Below, piece after piece: positions 9,790 to 21,700 of a DNA stretch of 64,000 nt (position 1 is its first letter; each line of letters begins with the position of its first letter). The DNA lies in the NCBI GenBank assembly GCA_963970005.1, contig CAXAMN010021112.1, positions 2,102,878 to 2,166,877 on the forward strand. The letters are read 5' to 3'. The DNA is from Durusdinium trenchii. Lineage: Eukaryota; Sar; Dinophyceae; Suessiales; Symbiodiniaceae. The position numbers and the translations under genes are program-made. Below the pieces are notes generated by a model. That model was not told where the DNA came from and did no database searches. It was given only the letters and a program-made list of their open reading frames with translations.

Positions 9790-12700
9790 TCTCCGGCACA
9801 GCTTGGGGCCGTACTCGCCTCGCCTCGCTCACGCGACGTGCGGTACATGCACGGTACGCGCGAGCGCGCAGGGCGGACCTGCACGATGTCCTTGGCCGGT
9901 GCCATGGTGCGGCAAATGATCTTCGACCGCGCACAGCAGTTCTGCGTCAAGGCTGCTGTGAGCTGCGCGTTCTTTCGGCAGCCGATAGGATGGACGGGAT
10001 GTGGCTGGAGGTTCCGTTTGTTTAGCGTGCCTGGCTGGTGAGGATGAATCACTGACACACACACACACACACAAAGTGAGGACTAAACAGTGGATATTGG
10101 AATAGTATGGAACCCGTCCATTTGTTGGTAGACCAGATGGATTCCTGCTATGCTGTTCTTCTTAGTTACTTATATCGTTGGTGTTGTTGATAAGACGATA
10201 TATCTCTCCAGCTGCGTGTTGTGCTACAGTATTTCTTCCTGGAGAATGTTGATAATGGGTTTTCTCTACACTTTGAGGTTCGAAGCTTTCATCTACCTGA
10301 AACTTACTGGAGCTCACCTTGGCCGCATGTTGCAGATGTTCATCTGAATAACCCTGAATTGACCGGGTGGTTCGGGCGGTTTTATCGTAAAATGCATGTT
10401 CTGATGTTCTGATGTCTTTGACACTCATGTGTTCCAACAATTATCCCGGCAAGAGACCCTAAACAGCGTGTGTGAGGTCTAGAGGATTCTAGAGGTGTAG
10501 TAGCAGAAAGTCTAGAGATCTAAACCAGTTGGAATGTTGGACACATGGACTTGGCGGCTTTGTTTTTCCAACATCGGAGCGTGACAATCAGATTACACTC
10601 CCTGGAATAATCATGGAAGTGGATGGCATGGCCCCTTGGATGACCATTTCCGGAGACCAAACCGGTGGCTTTCAGTGGTTTTGGTGGAAAGGGTCTCACG
10701 TGATTAGAATCACATAGCTGGAACAGATAGTTGTGATATCATTAACTTGTTGTCATCTTCATGAACTTTCAGATCTAAAGGCTTATCGGAAGGCTCTTCC
10801 AGGTGCTGTTCTACAGCTCGAATCATCTTGTGGCTGGTGGCCTTGGATTCTGTGGACACCCAAAGGGCATTTGCAGTGCCGGCGCCTCCCCTCACCGAAC
10901 CGGCGCTGGGAGGTGGAAGAGTCGCAGAGCCTCGGACCGAGAGCGACGTCGGCGAGAACAGCCAAGTGGGGTGTGGGAGAGAACTCAGTGGTCAATGGGT
11001 AGACCCGACGTCGGTGGGTGACCGGGTCTATTTCCCGAACCTGGCGCCGTGATGCTGGTGATGCGTGCTCCTGCTGGATGCTCATTGGACTCAGGTTCCA
11101 ACCGCCCTGCCCTACTCCATCCTACTCCATTCGTCCCCGACCAATCTCATCTTTCTTCATGGCCTTGCTCGTGGGTCGCTCCTCGGGCTCCTGAGGATTC
11201 CAGGTCTGGTGCGTGGACTTTGCGAACTGCTCCAGAGCCTTGGTTTTGCTTCTCCCTAGGGCTCCAACTGCTTCCTGAGAAGGTGGTTGGGGTGGGTTTT
11301 GGGGGTCTAACCACCTTCTGAGGATATGGTTGGAGGGGAGGCTGGCACTCGGAGAGTGGACTGGTTGACCGAGCATGGTGCTCAGGTGCCATGACCCGTT
11401 CTCGGGTGAGTTTGGGGTTGGCATGATATCCCAGACGCTTTTGCTGGCACCGGGAGGGCTGGAGGTGACAGAGGTGGAAAACAATTGCCCATAGGCTATG
11501 ATAGGCTTTTCGGCTGGGGCGAATCCTTCGAAATCACGCGGTGAATCCCTCGGTCTGTTCTTTGTCCGGTTCCTGGGTGGAATCCCTTGGCTTCCAAACC
11601 TTCGGGGAGATGGTTTCAAGAAGACGTGGCGAAGAAACATGCTAAAGATCAGATCACCCCCCAGTGTTTTGAAAAGGCTCCTGGCAGCCAGGGGGTGTTC
11701 CCCAGCTCCCAGGAGCTCTGCCGTGGTCTTGGCCGCTGCTGATGACGAGCAGCTGCGTGCGGCGGAGGAGGTGCCGAATGGTGGAGGGCGGATCTTGTTT
11801 GGGCGGAGGGAGCGACGGACGGGTTCAACCCGTGCCAAGAGAGGTTGAACTGCCCTATAACCCATCCCATATATACCATATATGGCCCTATTGCATCCTA
11901 TTGCCCTATAGCTCAACCTCTCTTCGTGGGCTCTATGTTCTCATTCGGGAGCAACGTCACCGGGAGCGACCACGGGGTGGGCTCTAGCCTCTCAAGCCCT
12001 TGAGGGAAAGACCTTTGACATCTCAAGACCAGAAACAGCATGAAACCCACTCCAGGAGTGAGTTGTGGTTTGTCAAGTTTCCAGGTGGTCCAGGTGTTCA
12101 TCAATCCGATCCAAGGCTGTAAGCCGTCTCCGTGGTGTTTTCTGCCAGCCTATAATATACACTCCATGGAAGCATCATGGAAGTGGATGGCATGACCCCG
12201 AAAGGATTGCAAATTATGCTCTTTACAAATAGGTGGTGCCATCCAGATCTATGATGCTTCCAGGAAGTCTAGTTGGAATTCTTGCAATTGCATGATTGTT
12301 GGAATTGTTGCATACCAAATTACCAATAGGCGAACGTCCGGGACGGAATGGTTGCCATGCAGAGCCCGTCTCGAACTGATGCTTGGCCAGAACGATGTGC
12401 CGGCATACGTGCTCTTTGAAAGAATGCATGATATGGCTGTGGGCGGCTGTGAGTCAAAACCCAGAGCCCCAAACCGGGTAGGTTGACCTCCTTCGTAGTC
12501 CATTTTGTTCATTTTCTGTGGTCGACCAGTCGGTATCCCTGGTTCCATGATCCACTGCCATATATATATATATATACGCTACCTCACTCAACCCGCACAT
12601 GCTTTGGAGATCACTCTTTGAGGTTTGTGCAGGGTTGGACGGGTTGGACGGGTTGTGCTTGTGCCAAAGCATCCTACTAAAGGTCCGCCGCCTCCCGAAT

Positions 12701-15700
12701 GGTATGTTTATAGGTGATGGTTGCTTTGCCCAAGTGTTGCTTCACATGATGAAGCAAAGAGAAAAGCAAAGCAGCCCTGTGCCCCCCCCCAAAATCCGTT
12801 CGTCCAGCCACGTCGACTCGCCGGACGGCAGGGCTCCGCGCGGCGCTTGACCTTCGTCACGGAAATCGATGACCCCGACTATGACCCGAGCCAGGTGCGC
12901 GTCCCATCGTGCGCAAAGTTTGGAAGTAGAAAATACAGATTTCAGAGCAGATGGCATAATGATGGCACTGGCGCCCCATGATGTCCTTTTAGATGGGGCT
13001 CCATATAAACCACCAAACTTGGGGTTTGTGCCATCTACTCTCAATCCGGTACTAAACCTGGTTTCGCAGGTAGGTGGCTTTCTTCTTTCGTTCTTACAAC
13101 CCCCGCAGCCCATCAGATGGAGAATTCACCCGTGGTTCCGACCACGTACATGTCTTTTCTACCCAGTACGTTTGGGCAGTCCATGGCTCGAACTCATTGC
13201 TCGAGCGGAATTTGGCTGGTCCTTTCTCGACCGTCACCGTCGCTTGCGAAGCCTTTGGCCAAAGATCACACTCCACTGCACCACGGAGTTCGACACTGTC
13301 CATCGTCCCGAAAAGAGGTCAAGTCCGTGTCCATGAACCATCCCGAAACGGGGGGTCCAGGAGAAAGATATGTGTTTTTTCTCAGCGGCCTCTGAGGGAA
13401 GACAAACAATATTAGACGCTCAGAAGTCTTGTTCGTGGTTTTTTTGGTCCCCCCCTGCGATTGGCCGACCCCGCTGTTTCCTGGAAAATTTCTGGAAAGC
13501 CATGCTTTGAGCGCCCCAACAATGCCTAAGGCTTAAGGTGGTGATAGTGGTGTGATAGGATTGAAGGAACAGCATGGTGAAAGTATCCAGAACGTGGTTG
13601 CTTGCTCGGACCTACCCCCATAACGTTGCTACTGTGGTCCCACAGTGGGGTACAATCGCATATGTGCCTGCCAAAAGTATCAAAAGTCTTTGAGGTTATA
13701 AGTTATAAGCTCTAGCCATGAAGAAATCGAAATCAACAGCTCCTCCCATTGAAAGGAATCGATATCAACAGCTTCTCCCACGAAAAACACATCGAGCCCT
13801 AACAGCTCCTACCATGAAACACATCAGAATCCACCCACATGACGCACATCGTCGCCCCAATCGCCCTTTCGACGCTCCGAGGTCCCCACGGTCGAGGAAC
13901 CGCCGCGGACGGAACCTCCGCGGAGGGAACAGCGGCGCGGCCGGCCGGTGGAGGAGGAGCTACGAACGCCGCGGGAAGCGATACACATTTTAAGGCAGGA
14001 CAATGATTAACATATAGGTAGACCTAGGGTGGAGGCCATCGCTAGTAGGTTGGAGGCCATCGCTAGTAGGTTGGAGGCCATCGCTATTAGGTTGGAGGCC
14101 ACCTGCCAGTTCGACCCCCTCAAATAGAGCAGTCGATCGATTGGTCCGGAGACCTTCTTCCATGAATATACATGGTAAGAACATGATCCACCCCTCCACC
14201 CAACGTATTTTCTCTATAGATATCTACAGATAGTAACTTAGAAGTATCTGCAGTTGGTCGTTCCTGTCTTCAAGCTCATCCCAAGCGTATATCTGGACCC
14301 TTTGCGCAGAAGATTTGTCGTGTTTAAGAATTGGAACCTGAGTGGCTCCTGGTAATTTTTGTGAGTCTTGAAAGCTCATTCAAACCATGGAGAAAATATG
14401 GCCCACAGAAAGTGAGGCCAGAAATTTGATCAGAAGATTGGACACCCACATCAACTCTTGTACCGCTGGAAGGCGACGTTACTGTATGTCATTTCCTTCA
14501 ATTTTGAGTATATGTATATCGAATCATTGATAAAATAATGGATCATTAACAATATTACTAGTAATATTTATTAATTAGATATACGCCAATTTCCACTATT
14601 ATTTGGCCCCACTAAAGGACAGGAACTTCCTGAACTCGGGTCACCGTTGCCTGGACTGATCGGGTGTTTTCTTGAGATCTCTCCGAAAGACCGACGATCC
14701 AAGAGTTTGACGCCGGAGCACAGATGCTAAACTGGGAGAAACTCTGGAGCATCAGATTACAGTGGTTTCAGAGTAGATGGCACACTGGCACCCCAAGATG
14801 TCTTATCTATATATATATATATATGCTGCAGGGCCTTCTAAACCACCGACCACTTGGGGTCACTTGTGCCATCGAATCTCTGAAGCAGTGGTTTTAGATC
14901 CTTCTTAGAAGGATGTCGAAGCCGTTGGGCGGAGGAGGCCGCAGACGCTCTCGTCATCGTCTCACTCCAGGAGAAGCCGGACATCATCCCTGCGACGGTG
15001 GACATCCCTGCAGAGGTGGGAGCGTTCCGAGGGCTCGGACTAACACATGGGGTCTTTGTAGCAATTCTCTGCAACCCTTGGGTGCTTGTTATATACATAT
15101 GTAAAAGCACTGGATCGGTCCATAGGATGGCCGACGTATCAATCCAATGATAGCGGAACCTTTCGGCTGCAAGGAAAAGGCGCCGCCTTGTTGCCCCTGG
15201 TGGGGCTCCAGCTTCGACATTGGTAGCGGAGCCCCACCAGGGGCCCCGGCGGATGCTGCTAGGTTGCGACACTCGCCGCCATGTCATCGGATGATAGAGG
15301 TCTTCGCCGTTTCGACGGCGAAGGCGAGGATCGTGGCAAGTCACTGAAAAAGTGGCGGACGTGGGCACAAACGAAGATGCTCACGCTCAAGGACGTCAAG
15401 GCAGAGCAACGAGGTCCTTGGCTTTTCACCTTACTGGATGGCAAAGCCTGGGACGCATGCGAGCATGTTACCCTAGAAGAGCTAGCCACGGACAAAGGAG
15501 AAAAGCTGCTATGGGATATCCTTCAACGAAGGTTTCCTGAGAAAGAAGCCCATGATCTCATGGGCGAAGCGCTGGGTGAAGTTTTCGCTTTGGCTGCCAA
15601 CGACTCGGAGACAATGAAGCAGTGGACCTCCAGGGTCCGAGAAGTTTTCGATCGCTGTGAGCGACGTGCCAACGTTCGATTCCCTGCGGCTGCTGAAGGC

Positions 15701-18700
15701 TGGATTGCATTACACTGTGCAGGGCTCACAGAGGAACAGAAAGCCATCGTCAAAGCGAAGACTCAGGGGAACCTTGAGTATGACAACATTGCTGCTGCCC
15801 TTCGTTCATGTTTTCCAATGTACAGAGCCTCATCGGTGAAACGCAAGCCTGTCGGTGCCCTCCAGGTAGACGTGGTCTCGGGAGAGGATGTTGAGTCCGA
15901 ACCCATGGCTTCAGAACCGTTCCTACAAGATGTTGAGGCCTTTCTTCTGGAACATGAGCAACAAGTTTCTGTTGAGGATGAATCTCCCTTCACAGAACAG
16001 GAAGCAGCAGAAGCCTTAGCAGTGTCTTGGAAAGAAAGGAGGAAAGAAATCTCTAAAGTACAGAAGAGCCGACAATTCGGCTATGCCTCCACCGCCAAAC
16101 GACAATTCAGGATCGAGGTGGAAGAGTTGAAGAAACGCACCAAGTGCAACCGCTGTGGCAAGGTGGGTCACTGGGCTCGAGAATGCCGAGCTCCTCCCAC
16201 CAAGGATGCATCGTCATCATCCGCTCCACCAAATCAGCTATGTGGAAGTTGAGGAAGAGACAGAGCTGGCAATACAGCCAACCTTTGTGGGACATGTGGT
16301 CCATGTCTATGCAGCTGGCCTGGTCTCATCCCCCGGATTCGGGGTGGTGGACAGTGGTTGCGGGAAAACCCTCATAGGAGAACAAACACTGAAACAGCTT
16401 GAGCCGATGATCCAAGCTGCGGGTTTTGGACCTGTCGTGTACTACACCAATGAAGCTATTTTCAGGTTTGGCAATGGGGCTACAGAAACCACACATAGAG
16501 CATGTCGTTTGCCAGTGGGTATAGCACAGTGCTTTGGAACCATCGATGCAACTATCATCTCAGGAGCGGCTCCACTGCTCTTGGGTCGTCCAACTTTAGA
16601 ACGGATGGCCGTGAAGTTGGATTTCGCTCAGGGACAAATGGAACTGCTAGGTCACACTGCAGACCTGAAGACGAATGAAGCCGGTCAACTCCTCATCGAC
16701 GTGTTGGCCTATCCTGACAAAGGAGCACCAGTGGCCAACACGCAGGCCACCTCCAGCCCACAGGCTTGTTCGCCAAGGCCTGAGCAGTGCCCTGAGATTT
16801 GGGCGGGAAAAGGGCAAAAGACAAAAATTACTTCGAAAAAGAAAGAATGTCGCTGTTTACTAGCTCAGATCAAGAAACAAGAAGCACAAAAAAGTGCAAC
16901 AGTGGCAGTGGCAGAGTTGTTTTCTCCGCCAAGATTTACCAAGGCTGCTGAGGCCCAGAATCTGCAGGGTCTTTCGTATGATATCAAACAGGGATGGGAC
17001 TTGACAAAACCAAACGTACAGAAAACAGTGACCACCGAACTCGAACACTCGCGTCGCGGCCTTCGCTTCTCGTCGTGTGCCCGCCGTGCACTCACTGGGG
17101 AGGCTGGGAGCATCTGAACCGGACCAAGCGATCGAGACAGCTCGTCTAATTCGAACTGCCAAGGAACAAGTCCGATTTGCTCTCACTCAAATTCGCAAGC
17201 AGTTGGATCGCGGAGGCGACTTTTTGTTTGAGCATCCCTGGAGTTCCGATGTTTGGGGTTTTGAAGACATGATTCACTTGCGTCGTAAGTATGGGGTTCG
17301 TAGAGTTGATATGTGTGCCTATAACCTGACATGTCCAGACACCGGGTTACCAATCCGCAAAGCAACTGGTTTGCTGACATCATTGCAGCAGCCCACACTG
17401 TTCAAGCAGTGCCCCAGGTGTTCCAGACACCGACTGGTGGAAGGGAAGTTGCGAACAGGGCAAAATGTCAGTGACTATGTGGCCGAGTATACCCCTGACT
17501 TTGTAAACCAAGTGCTCAAAGCTGCTTTGAGTGATCAGGAGCTCACTCCATGCGATCTTGTAGATTTGACTGCTTGTGAAGATACAGAATGTCTTGCGGG
17601 AGACATTGAGGGAGTAACTGACGCCTTGGCCGTTCCTGAATCAAGCAAGCCATCAAACGTCTTCACGCCAATCTAGGTCACCCTAGTGTCAAAGACCTGG
17701 TCCGTGTTTTGCAGCATAGTAAGGCCTCACCCCAAGCCATCGAAGAAGCGAAACAGTTCACATGTACGATCTGTAGCAACAGCCAAACCCCACACGCTGC
17801 TCTTCCTGCCAAGACAGGTCGGGTAACGGAGTTCAACGCTAAAGTCGGGATAGACATCAAATATTTGCCGGGATGGAAGACCAATCAAAGGGTTCCGTGT
17901 GTTAGTATGGTGGATTATGCCTCCTCTCTGCACATTGTCGCACCTATTTTCCGTAGAGAAGATGCTGAAATACTCAAGGGTGTTTTGCGGGACTCATGGG
18001 TGGCATGAGCTTTCGATCTTAGGACAACTGAACAAGTCCAAACACAACCAAGAGTTGAAGGTCTAAAGTGTAGAAATGAGCTAGAACTCGTTCCGGTTGT
18101 AGGTGTCACCGATTGTAAGAGTCTTTATGATCACATGATCTCCATGTCGTCTGTCAGCAAATGTGAGGACAAACGGGTGGCCATAGACTTGGCTATCCTA
18201 AAGCAGTGCGTGAGTAGGACCGGGTTGCATGTTCGGTGGTGTCCCACGCAGTTAATGTTAGCTGACGGACTCACTAAAGATCAGCAAGATCCAGCCGACC
18301 TCCTTCGTGCAGCGCTTGCCATCGGTGAGTATCAGCTGAACCCAGAAGCTGTGATCCTCGAGAAGAAAAAGACACAAAGACAAGAACGACTAGCCAGGCG
18401 AGCAGTACAACAAGCGAATACTCATAAGATAAAACACTAAGGTCAGCCAAAGTTCCGGAGTCTCGCAAGAGAAAGGGACTCATCGATCGATAAGTTCGAT
18501 CATGGGGTTTTTGGGTATGTGATGTCAGTGCTTTCTCTTTGTATGTTCACTCCGTTTTTGCTTGTTTTGCATGTTTTGAGTTTGGGTTGCAAGTTTCGTT
18601 GTTGGAAAAGCCAGTGCATCAGAGAATAAGCATTCACTGTTTTCACTTGAGTGTAATGCTGTCACGGGTTATTTTGAGTGTGCGCACTCATGGGCAATTT

Positions 18701-21700
18701 TGTGTTTCAATGCAATCAAATTCATCAGTGATCAAGTGCGAAGAGGGCACTCATCTTTTTGCCAAGAGCTTATATTTTCATCGTGCGCTCTGTTAGATCT
18801 CCTCTCATCCTCATGTCGACCCCATACCGCTCACGTGAGGAAGTTCGCCAGCTGCTCAAGGCCTTGCGTGACTCAGGTGAACTAGAGGCGATGATTCAGG
18901 AAGCCACAGCAGCCACATCTGAGGTCACTCACGAGTGATGGTGCAAAACGTCGTTTTGTTCCCTCTAGTGTGGTCCCCTCCGAGGAACTTGACCAGTTCG
19001 AGGTCATAGCCCTACATCAGGAGATGTGCCACCAGTCTGCAAAGCAAGACCAGGAGCCAGTGCCACCTTCCAAGACCGCTTTGAAGACCGGCTACCGTTC
19101 CTCACCTCCGACCTTGCCTGAAGGCGTGACCAGTGTCGCTGAGTGGGGGAAGAGGATTTGTGAGCTTCCGAAGGTGGCAAAACGCGGGATCACATACGCT
19201 GCCATGCTGGAAGAGTCAAAGAAGTCCAAAGAGATGCGCGACTATCTCCAATGGATCAACACAGCTGGAGTGAAATCAGCAAAAGTGGATGATCTTCGCG
19301 GCTACATGACCGCGGTTGGATTTAATGTGCCATGTTCCACCTACACGGTGACCTATCCCGGCAGCTCGGAACCCCGTCGTTTTGGCAGTTAAACTATTTA
19401 ATTATTTGGAGGAGTGTAAAAGCACTGGATCGGTCCATAGGATGGCCGACGTATCAATCCAATGATAGCGGAACCTTTCGGCTGCAAGGAAAAGGCGCCG
19501 CCTTGTTGCCCCTGGTGGGGCTCCAGCTTCGACACATATATAAAAAAAGAATGTGTTGGATCTTTCAGTCAGGGTCCCATCATAATTTTTGGGTTTATGT
19601 AGACTCTTAGATTATTCAACCCCCCATATGAAGAGGTGTTTCAAAAAAACAATCGGTGGGCTGATTGATCAAGAGAAGGCCATGAAGTCTCTGCCAATGT
19701 CTTCCTTTCGCTTCATTTGGCTTCTCCCTTCGAGTGAAACCACGTAACTGTGCGAGTCGGTGCGAGCCAAAGACATCCAAAATCATCCAAATACATACCA
19801 GGACCCTCCAAGAGGTGTCTATCAATAGCCTCTTAGAGGTGATTCGAGGTGTCCCAAAACCACCGAATCTGGAGGGTCCTGGTACATGAAACATCAAAAA
19901 AAACGGTGAGAACTGAAGGATGGCACGTGCCCTCCTTCAGGTGTGGAGCTTACTTGTTGGAAGCCGTTTATCTCGGTGTGGGTCATTGCGGTGAATTGGC
20001 ACGGACCAAATCAATCGGTTGATGTGCTTGGAGTCTTGGAGTAGATAGATGGGCAGCGTGCCTGGGACGTGACCCAGAGAGATAAATGCATGCGTTGCCT
20101 CCGCAGGTTGTTTGGTGGATCTTTTGGTTAATGATTCGTGCCCCTTTCTGGAGGGCCTTGAGGCCATGTGAAATAGGATTCCATGGCACAACAAAGAAAT
20201 AGTCAGTGCTCTCCACAATTTCGATAAATTGTTTGACCTTGGGTCCACTTCCAGGTTCCACGCCCAGTTTTGTCCAGGCCAAGGGTAGCAAGTTGCTCTT
20301 CGTGCTGGGCGGCGACATGCTCCGCGAGACCAGTTCCGTCACCAAGGCGCCAATCTCGGGCCTTGAACGTCCAAAAGCTCCCAGGGTGTTGAAAGGGGGA
20401 AGAGTGATCCATGGTGATCCTGAAATAAGACAAATAAGCTGCAATGGCTGCAAGATGAATGGAACCTTGGAGAAACTACGGGACATATCCACTATAATTA
20501 TTAGTGCAGACATGTTGACATTGTGGGGATGGCTCGTGAAACCTGGAGCAGCGATGGCGACCTCGTTAGCGGGCCGCTCGTCTCCCAGAAGATCACCTGC
20601 CATGACCCATAGTCATATCCCCTCAACTTTTCATGGTCCACCACCAGAGTACAGTGGTTTCAGAGTACATGGCATTGGCATTGGCACCCCAAGATATCTT
20701 TTACATGCCAGGTCCCTATAAACCACCTGGACTTGGAGATTGTGCCATCGAACCTCCAAAACCACTGTATTCCAACATGTTTGGCACACACCATTGGTTT
20801 TGACGCCTGGTCGATACCTTTGTCGACTGGTAGGTGATCTGGGCTTTGAAGGACGAGGAGCCTGTCATCGTCTTCCACTTGGCGACCAGTACCAGGCCGG
20901 AGAAATGCCTACATGAAGTTCATGGGCTTGATGTAGCAGACCCACATGAACATGACACGTATATGTTTTATGAATATGGAGTTGTATAGAACCTTATTTA
21001 CAAGTAATGTTTTTTAGATATATCTGCAAGAAAAAAACATGAGGTGCAGGGTTTTAGCAGAGACATATCATCCCGAATAATTCTTCTAACTTAGTCTAGT
21101 TGTTTGTTTGAAGCCATCAACATCCAAAAACACATCGATGTTGTGTGTGTTTGTTGGATTTTGTTTCGCACCCTCTGAGTGGGCGGCTAGCGGATGCCTA
21201 GGGCCGCCGATGCTCGAACGAGATCAGTGATCATGTGGTCAAGTGAACTGCAGTGCTTGGGTTGGCTTGTGGGTGAAGAGTACCAGAACTTGGTCTGCAA
21301 GGCGTTAACTCCTACCATGGAAGAGCTTCAGGTGAAGCTGAAGAAGCTGAACCACTTGTGAGACATACCTACCCTGCATGCCCCTTTTCTTTCCCTTCTC
21401 CACGGCTTAGGCATCGGCTGCACCTGCCATCCTTGGGTTTGGTGGTTCGGATCAAGGACCGAAACCCGCGACGTTCCGCGTACGGAACGACCAGGTGGGC
21501 GGAGCACCGCCTGTGTGGAAGGACCCCCATCTCCCGAGAGTGTGGGGCGCCCGCCCTGGCGTGGCTCCTGTAGTTGATGAGTTTTTTTGCTGGCTTTCAA
21601 AAGTACATTGAAAGATTTTGGGAGGATATGAGGCGTAGTTCCTCCATTTAAGTCAGTGTTTGCTGGCTTTCGGAAGTCTTGAGATAGATTTTTCGTTTTG

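Larger units (their letters stand above)
15100..19534 (+). mobile_element. Ty1/copia LTR retrotransposon, 4,435 bp, identical LTRs
   Basis: Two identical 120-bp direct repeats beginning TG and ending CA bound the unit. CATA(T) flanks both sides as a 4-5 bp target duplication. A primer site follows the 5' LTR by one base and a purine tract precedes the 3' LTR. Inside are gag with a CCHC knuckle, protease DSGC, a CPPCT/FEHPW domain, an integrase zinc finger and the start of its core, and RNase H, in copia order. The reverse transcriptase is absent. Identical LTRs argue for recent insertion, yet the coding region is broken by frame shifts, a stop and a large internal deletion, so it probably moved as a defective copy with proteins from elsewhere. 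It lies in the intron between exons ending at 15015 and starting at 21411, in the same orientation. Confidence 0.93.
19535..21410. other. Intron DNA after the copia element
   Basis: No gene seen. Contains a family E palindrome (19797-19886) and a family B element (20650-20769). The 206-residue minus-strand frame at 19983-20603 and its + counterpart have no domain and no codon bias and are rejected. Confidence 0.5.

Noticed and set aside
11122..11916. 264-residue minus-strand frame
   Set aside because: It is antisense to a + strand exon (11706-11770) and a family F repeat, has no domain and mixed low-complexity content.
19415..19534. Solo LTR or independent repeat
   Set aside because: It is preceded by a purine tract, matches 15100-15219 exactly and shares its target duplication, so it is the 3' LTR of one element.
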